The notes under the pieces are model-generated. The model saw only the letters and a list, made by a program, of their open reading frames with translations. It was not told where the DNA came from and did no database searches. Positions 7,357 to 11,052 of a DNA stretch of 11,052 nt are shown in pieces. The position numbers were made by a program, and so were the translations under genes. Within the stretch, counting starts at the first letter, position 1; the number at the start of each line of letters is the position of its first letter. This stretch comes from Bdellovibrionales bacterium (lineage in GTDB: Bacteria; Bdellovibrionota; Bdellovibrionia; Bdellovibrionales; UBA1609), in assembly GCA_020435085.1 (NCBI GenBank), contig JAGRAB010000193.1, positions 1 to 11,052 of the forward strand. Reading direction: 5' to 3'.

Positions 7357-7372
7357 GTCAGTCTGATGACTT
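7355..7372. promoter_or_regulatory. Inverted repeat AAGTCA-N6-TGACTT at the aceE -35 box
   Basis: Perfect 6-base arms (7355-7360 and 7367-7372) flank a 6-base centre, GTCTGA. The arm nearer the gene shares two bases with the -35 hexamer of the aceE promoter. No T run follows on either strand, so it is not a terminator. Position and symmetry fit an operator or activator site, but no regulator can be named. Confidence 0.35.
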
Positions 7373-7421
7373 CCTTAAGAAATTCCTATTCATTTTTAAA
7401 AATCCCTCATATTTTAGTTGG

Positions 7422-8327
7422 TTATGGTGCTTTTGCGTATCTTTCATCCGTGTCTGGCGGCAAGCTTCTGGCCTCTAGGATAAAGTCCCACCGAATGCGA
7501 ATCATTCCGTCTTTTTCGACCATTCCTTTGGGTGGGTTTGGGAAGGGAGCCGCTTGTTTAAAGGCTTTTACGGCGGCATCGTCAATGGGTTTAATTCCAC
7601 TTTGAGTGATAACATCGATTCTTTTAAGTTCTCCGGCACCATCGAGAGTAATCAGTACTTGGGTGACACGATCTTTTGCAGATGCAATAGAGCGGCCTTT
7701 TCGATAAATAATTTTGACAGACTCTCGAACGTTGGGCTCCCAATACTGGCGAATTTTAGATTTGATGCGGTTGTAGTAAGAGTAATAAAGAAACTCTCTT
7801 GTGCTCAGCATTGTTTCAAGACCCTTTTCAACATCTTTCAAATAATCGTCGGTTTGTGAGGGGTCTCCCACATGTTGACTGAGATCTTGTCTTGCATCTG
7901 GTGTGACAGAGTATTGGGGAATTAAATCACTTAATTTTTTTATTTTGCTAGGGCCTTTTTTGGCCATTTTTTGGGGCTGTTGCTGAGGGACTTGTTGTTG
8001 ACCGGCAACGGCTTGGCCGGGTTTTGCCGAGTTTTTAAATTCACCGGTTTTTTCTGCGCGAGTTTCTTTTTTAACAACTTGGTTGTGCTGACTTAAATAC
8101 TTGCTGTCGGTGGGAATTTCGTCATTAATTTGTTTTTCTTGTTGAACAATTTGTTGCTTTTGTTGTTGTACAAGTTTTTCAGGGTCCACAAATTCGATCT
8201 CGACTGTCTCAGGTTTTTTTGACAGATCCACTGATGAAAAAATCATCAAACTTAAATACGCAGAAAAATGCACAAACAAAGAGAGAATTAAAAAAAGTGC
8301 AGCTGAATATTTTAGTTTTTTTAACAT
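7422..8327 (-). CDS. TonB-family periplasmic-spanning protein
   Basis: The product has the TonB/TolA plan: a short basic N-terminus (MLKKLKYS), one membrane helix (ALFLILSLFVHFSAYLSLMIF), then a Q/K/P-rich linker (about residues 50-130) that can span the periplasm. A C-terminal TonB-type domain (about 185-285) contains YYNRIKSKIRQYW, VTQVLITLDGAGELKRIDVI, SGIKPIDDAAVKAF, APFPNPP and IRIRWDFIL. Such proteins pass proton-motive energy from ExbBD or TolQR-like complexes to outer-membrane partners. No exbB, exbD, tolQ or tolR is in the window, so the partner is unknown. ATG 8327 is preferred over the adjacent in-frame TTG 8330: GAGG (8333-8336) lies five bases before it. The gene diverges from the PP2C phosphatase gene and precedes aceE by 133 bases. 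TonB-domain membership is clear; whether it works as TonB, TolA or an AgmX-like gliding protein is not. Confidence 0.88.
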   Translation of the reverse strand: MLKKLKYSAALFLILSLFVHFSAYLSLMIFSSVDLSKKPETVEIEFVDPEKLVQQQKQQIVQQEKQINDEIPTDSKYLSQHNQVVKKETRAEKTGEFKNSAKPGQAVAGQQQVPQQQPQKMAKKGPSKIKKLSDLIPQYSVTPDARQDLSQHVGDPSQTDDYLKDVEKGLETMLSTREFLYYSYYNRIKSKIRQYWEPNVRESVKIIYRKGRSIASAKDRVTQVLITLDGAGELKRIDVITQSGIKPIDDAAVKAFKQAAPFPNPPKGMVEKDGMIRIRWDFILEARSLPPDTDERYAKAP

Positions 8328-8344
8328 CAAAACCTCGTTTGTAC

Positions 8345-8358
8345 CTATCGGTGGATAG
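8345..8358. repeat. Short inverted repeat CTATC-GGTG-GATAG in the divergent intergenic region
   Basis: A perfect 5-base palindrome with a 4-base centre sits about 17 bases upstream of the TonB-family start, in the 103-base region shared with the divergent PP2C gene. It could be an operator; at this length chance is also a fair explanation. Confidence 0.25.
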
Positions 8359-8418
8359 AATTTTGTTTTGAAGTCATGATTTTTAAAAAAAGCACTTCTG
8401 TGGGCCTAGAAGCTGGAT

Positions 8419-8424
8419 TACAAT
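8419..8424 (+). promoter_or_regulatory. Candidate -10 box of the PP2C phosphatase gene
   Basis: TACAAT (five of six to consensus) ends six bases before ATG 8431. If used, transcription would start at or next to the ATG and give a leaderless mRNA, which fits the lack of a Shine-Dalgarno sequence. The -35 region (TTCTGT at the expected place) is poor. Confidence 0.35.
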
Positions 8425-8430
8425 GATTCA

Positions 8431-9159
8431 ATGAAATTAAATGTTTGGGGCCAGACAGACGTTGGTCTAAAGAGAGAAATTAACCAAGATACTGTCATGG
8501 TCGACAAGGAGCTTGGTTTATATATTGTGGCAGATGGAATGGGTGGTCACAGTGCCGGTGAAGTGGCATCTGCCATGGCTGTAGAAACCGTGCAAGAGGT
8601 GGTTCGTGAGAGGTCTCATGAACGAAAAGATCTGTCTCTGAGTATTTTAGTAGATGCTTATAAAGAAGCTTGCCGGCGAATTTATTACCGCTCAGAAAAT
8701 GAAAAAGAGTTAACAGGGATGGGCACCACCATGGTGGGGTTTTGGCATCGCGATGAAAAAATTTATGTGGCGAATGTCGGAGATTCACGTCTTTATTTAT
8801 TCCGAAATCCAAATATGTGGCAGTTGACTGAAGACCATTCTTTGATCCAGGAGCAGATCAAGGCTGGGGTGATTTCTGAAGAAGAGGCCCCAAATGTGGT
8901 GGGCAGAAATGTCATTACTCGGAGTATTGGTTTCGAACGAGAGGTGAATGTGGACACTTTAGAGCGGGAGCTGATGCCTGGAGATATGTATCTTTTATGT
9001 TCTGACGGATTATCTGGACTTGTCCCGGATAAAAAAATTGCCGAACTGTGTAAAAACCGCAAACCCGCTGCCATAGTGGCAGATTGTATTGCAGCCGCTC
9101 GGGAAAATGGGGGAGATGATAATATTTCTGTCATTCTCGTTCAGGTGGAAGAGATTTAA
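8431..9159 (+). CDS. PP2C-family Ser/Thr protein phosphatase
   Basis: This 242-residue protein is a complete bacterial PP2C (PPM, Stp/PstP-like) phosphatase that removes phosphate from Ser/Thr, or other residues, using two or three metal ions. It has no signal peptide or membrane helix, so it is cytosolic. All motifs are present in order: KREINQD (D20), YIVADGMGGHSAGEVAS (D35, G36), GMGTTMV (97-102), IYVANVGDSRLYLF (D118), LTEDHSL, RNVITRSIG, LLCSDGLSGLV (D192) and GGDDNISVILV (D229/D230, N231). Length is that of a stand-alone catalytic domain. Such enzymes usually oppose a Hanks-type kinase, often encoded next door; none is seen here. The start lacks a ribosome site, and a -10-like TACAAT just upstream suggests leaderless expression. 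The gene is divergent from the TonB-family gene and is followed by a murein peptidase gene on the same strand, so a role in envelope signalling is possible but inferred. Confidence 0.93.
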   Translation: MKLNVWGQTDVGLKREINQDTVMVDKELGLYIVADGMGGHSAGEVASAMAVETVQEVVRERSHERKDLSLSILVDAYKEACRRIYYRSENEKELTGMGTTMVGFWHRDEKIYVANVGDSRLYLFRNPNMWQLTEDHSLIQEQIKAGVISEEEAPNVVGRNVITRSIGFEREVNVDTLERELMPGDMYLLCSDGLSGLVPDKKIAELCKNRKPAAIVADCIAAARENGGDDNISVILVQVEEI

Positions 9160-9171
9160 AGCTCGTTTTTG

Positions 9172-9200
9172 TTGACGCGTGTAGCTAAACCCTTTACTCT
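9172..9200 (+). promoter_or_regulatory. Candidate sigma70 promoter of the M23 peptidase gene
   Basis: TTGACG (9172-9177, five of six) is followed after 17 bases by TACTCT (9195-9200), which keeps the key T1, A2 and T6 of the -10 box. The transcript would start near 9207, about 36 bases before the GTG start. It suggests the peptidase can be expressed independently of the phosphatase gene, which ends at 9159. Confidence 0.4.
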
Positions 9201-9242
9201 CCTTCCTTTGCCGAGTTAATTTTGGGGGATTCGAGAGGGATA

Positions 9243-10253
9243 GTGGATAAGAAGACATTCACGTTTTTAATAGCAACAAATCGTCGTGGGAAAACCCATT
9301 CCGTTACTCTAACAGCTGCTTGGCTGAAGACTTTGGTATTTTTAGGCATTATTATTACTGTTCTTGTTGGAGCCGGATTTGTTGATTATGTTGGCCTTCT
9401 TCTCGAGGCTGGAGAGAATAAACGTGTGCAGGCAGAAAACTCCACCTTAAGACGACAATTCCAAGTTGTTGAAAGTAAGCTGGAGTCATTAGAAACAGGT
9501 CTTGAGCGAGTGAATCGCTTTAGTAAAAAGCTCAAGCTGATTACTAATATTGATGATGAAGATCGATCTTTAAAACTCTCAGTGAGTACAAATGATATTC
9601 CTGATGAGTATTCTTCTGAAGGTTCTGGCGATATGGACTTTCAACAGCGAGAACCTTCAGCGGCCTTTTTAAAGAAGGATAGTGTATTTATGGAAAACCC
9701 TCCTTTGGATGAAGGGCACGGCGAACTGAGTATTGAGGTTCGACGTGATTATGCCACACTTTCCGTTCGCATAGACCGAGCCGTGAAAGAGGCACAATTA
9801 AGAGAGCAAGGTATCTTACAACTTTATGAATCGCTTTCAGAGCGACAGAGTTTATTGGCAGCAACTCCAAGTATTAAACCGGCTCGTGGTTGGTTTACCT
9901 CACGGTTTGGTTATCGGGTGGATCCATTTACGGGCAAGCCCATGATGCATGCCGGGCTTGATATTGCTGCTCCTCCAGGAACTCCTGTTTATGCACCTGC
10001 CGATGGCGTTGTATCATTTGTCGGGTATGAATCGGGTTACGGAAAACTCGTTTCGATTGATCATGGTTATGGTGTTGTCACGCGGTTTGCGCATAACTCC
10101 AGACTCTTGGTAGAAAAAGGCCAAAAGGTGTCTCGCCGAGATGTGATTTCTACGGTGGGAAGCACCGGCCGATCTTCAGGCCCTCACGTTCACTACGAAG
10201 TGCGCGTTCACGGCGTTCCCGTCGATCCTCGTAATTACATATTGGATGAATGA
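9243..10253 (+). CDS. Membrane-anchored M23 (LytM-type) murein peptidase
   Basis: The protein has a short cytoplasmic N-terminus (KKTFTFLIATNRRGKTH), one membrane helix (LKTLVFLGIIITVLVGAGFV), and a coiled-coil stretch rich in E, K, R and L (about residues 55-100). A variable acidic linker, a second helical segment (YATLSVRIDRAVKEAQLREQ) and a C-terminal M23 domain follow. Zinc and catalytic residues are all present: H236 and D240 in HAGLD, H284 in FAHNSRL, and H315/H317 in HVHYEVR, counting from GTG 9243. The enzyme is therefore expected to be active on peptide cross-bridges of peptidoglycan from the periplasmic side of the inner membrane. GTG 9243 is chosen over TTG 9222 because GAGAGGGA lies just upstream; the longer form would add only seven residues. 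Coiled-coil M23 proteins of this layout act in cell-shape or division complexes; which one applies here is unknown. Confidence 0.92.
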   Translation: MDKKTFTFLIATNRRGKTHSVTLTAAWLKTLVFLGIIITVLVGAGFVDYVGLLLEAGENKRVQAENSTLRRQFQVVESKLESLETGLERVNRFSKKLKLITNIDDEDRSLKLSVSTNDIPDEYSSEGSGDMDFQQREPSAAFLKKDSVFMENPPLDEGHGELSIEVRRDYATLSVRIDRAVKEAQLREQGILQLYESLSERQSLLAATPSIKPARGWFTSRFGYRVDPFTGKPMMHAGLDIAAPPGTPVYAPADGVVSFVGYESGYGKLVSIDHGYGVVTRFAHNSRLLVEKGQKVSRRDVISTVGSTGRSSGPHVHYEVRVHGVPVDPRNYILDE

Positions 10254-10379
10254 TTTTTTCTCGAAGTCGTGAAGCGGACTTTGGGCATGGGAAAATGGTC
10301 ATGATTTTGCTCTCCTTTAATTTTAAATATTCATTCGACCTAAGTTCTTGCTCTTCAGGCTTGTAGTAGCATTGGATTA

Positions 10380-10409
10380 TTGACCGTCTAAGATCTACCG
10401 ACTTATAAT
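10380..10409 (+). promoter_or_regulatory. Near-consensus promoter of the small secreted protein gene
   Basis: TTGACC (10380-10385, five of six) and a perfect TATAAT (10404-10409) are separated by 18 bases. The -10 box overlaps the ATG at 10408, which therefore cannot be the start of a transcript made from here. The expected first transcribed base is at about 10416-10417, the next in-frame ATG. Confidence 0.65.
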
Positions 10410-10416
10410 GAGAAGC

Positions 10417-10875
10417 ATGAAATTTCTTTTAATATTCTATACCCTTCTATCATTACCTTTTTCATCTCTTGCTTCTGACTGTGATGTAAAACTGGTCAAA
10501 CAAATTGAGAGTAAGTTAAACCTTGGCAAAAAAATTATGATTTTAGCATGGTCTGAAGAGGGGAAATGTGAAGATTATGATGAAACTTGTGGAGACTGGG
10601 CAAGTTACCTTAATGAATTCGCTGTAAAACAAGGAAAAATGCTCGAGGTTATAAAAGTTCCAGCTAAAGATTGGGCAAAAGTGATAAGCATTAAATACAG
10701 CAAAATTCCTGAGCACTCAGCAATTTTCATAAAAAAAGGAAAAACCACTTACTTTTATAGTGGACCTATTTTAGAGGCGCAAACTTATACCACTATTTTA
10801 AACTCTTGGGCTGGAAAGCCTTTAAAAGATGTAGACGACTCACTTAAAAAGATAGATTTAAACTTTTGTAAGTAG
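10417..10875 (+). CDS. Small secreted protein, probable thioredoxin-like fold lacking CxxC
   Basis: No named family is recognised. From ATG 10417 the product has 152 residues and begins with a signal peptide (MKFLLIFYTLLSLPFSSLA) cleaved before SDCDV. The order of segments follows a thioredoxin: KKIMILAW (strand with the WA-like turn), a helix ending NEFAVKQ, LEVIKVPA (strand), ISIKYSKIPEHSAIFIKKGK (the position of the cis-Pro strand and Gly-Lys hairpin), YFYSGPI and a final helix TYTTILNSWAG. Where thioredoxins have CGPC, it has KCEDYDETCGDW, two cysteines six residues apart, so normal dithiol chemistry is doubtful; two more cysteines lie near the mature ends. ATG 10408, nine bases upstream, is rejected because it is part of the -10 box. 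With no leader there is no Shine-Dalgarno. The fold is my inference; existence of the gene is well supported. Confidence 0.8.
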   Translation: MKFLLIFYTLLSLPFSSLASDCDVKLVKQIESKLNLGKKIMILAWSEEGKCEDYDETCGDWASYLNEFAVKQGKMLEVIKVPAKDWAKVISIKYSKIPEHSAIFIKKGKTTYFYSGPILEAQTYTTILNSWAGKPLKDVDDSLKKIDLNFCK

Positions 10876-10937
10876 AAGATTCGTATATTACTTTTCCAAA
10901 ACGCCTCTCTATTAGAACGCTGAACTATCAGAAAAAT

Positions 10938-11052
10938 TCAAGCAGATTGAGATTTTTCAAAAGCTCCAAGTCTAAGTTCAAACGCAGCGAGAAAGTCACT
11001 GACTGTCTGATAGGTCGGATTTTTAAGTTGATTCCATTTTTGCCGACTTCCT
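10938..11052 (-). CDS. C-terminal end of an unknown gene (cut by the window edge)
   Basis: The minus strand is open from the right edge to a TGA at 10940-10938, giving 37 residues. They contain the segments KWNQLKNPTYQTVSDFLAAF and ELRLGAFEKSQSA, with a balanced, amphipathic composition typical of a helical protein end. If real, the gene converges on the small secreted protein gene with 62 bases between. The stretch is short, so an open frame by chance cannot be excluded, and no family can be named. Confidence 0.4.
   Translation of the reverse strand, partial: GSRQKWNQLKNPTYQTVSDFLAAFELRLGAFEKSQSA

Noticed and set aside
8041..8180. Q-rich, repeat-like stretch in the TonB-family gene as a DNA repeat
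   Set aside because: The CAA/CAG-rich codons encode the low-complexity periplasmic linker usual for TonB and TolA proteins; there is no regular repeat unit.
10263..10284. Hairpin CGAAGTC-N8-GACTTTG after the M23 peptidase gene as a terminator
   Set aside because: The stem can form with one G-U pair, but it is followed by GGCATGGG rather than a T run, so it does not fit an intrinsic terminator.
1..11052. CRISPR array, tRNA, rRNA, insertion sequence or prophage
   Set aside because: No regularly spaced direct repeats, cloverleaf-like sequence, transposase or integrase motifs, or terminal inverted repeats were seen.

Overview
The window is chromosomal DNA of a moderately AT-rich Gram-negative bacterium. 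The Gram-negative call rests on several Sec signal peptides and a TonB-type protein with an inner-membrane anchor and a periplasmic C-terminal domain. Protein style and gene mix would fit the Bdellovibrionota/Oligoflexia or another former delta-proteobacterial group; that placement is an impression, not something the sequence proves. I see no rRNA, tRNA, CRISPR array, insertion sequence or phage gene. No gene-free stretch exceeds 300 bases; the longest is the 216 bases between the TraB/TIKI-like gene and the preferred start of the JAMM-like gene.

Left part, + strand (1-4483): the 3' part of a class I SAM-dependent O-methyltransferase cut by the window edge, then three genes for predicted exported proteins that each carry metal-protease-like motifs. 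These are a TraB/TIKI-superfamily protein with two GxxH motifs, a small exported protein with a JAMM/RadC-like HxHP...PSxED motif, and a 625-residue protein with a HEIGH...ExxxD gluzincin-type zinc site. The last two overlap by 17 bases and look translationally coupled. This exported set is the least ordinary part of the window.

Middle part, - strand (4487-8327): a TonB-family protein gene followed by a long homodimeric-type pyruvate dehydrogenase E1 (aceE-like) gene. The aceE-like gene has a strong ribosome site and a good sigma70-type promoter of its own in the 133-base gap, with an inverted repeat touching the -35 box. It ends 3 bases from the end of the converging metalloprotease gene. 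No E2 or E3 gene is in view.

Right part, + strand (8431-10875): a complete PP2C-type Ser/Thr phosphatase, divergent from the TonB-family gene; a membrane-anchored coiled-coil M23 (LytM) peptidase with all zinc ligands; and a small secreted protein that reads like a thioredoxin fold without a CxxC site. The last gene has a near-consensus promoter whose -10 box overlaps the upstream in-frame ATG, so translation probably starts at the next ATG on a leaderless or nearly leaderless mRNA. The PP2C gene shows a weaker version of the same layout. At the right edge an open minus-strand frame looks like the C-terminus of another gene.

The right-hand genes suggest envelope upkeep and signalling (TonB-family protein, PP2C, LytM peptidase, redox-fold protein), and the left-hand genes suggest exported protein processing or degradation. 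Links between these groups are inferred only from proximity.
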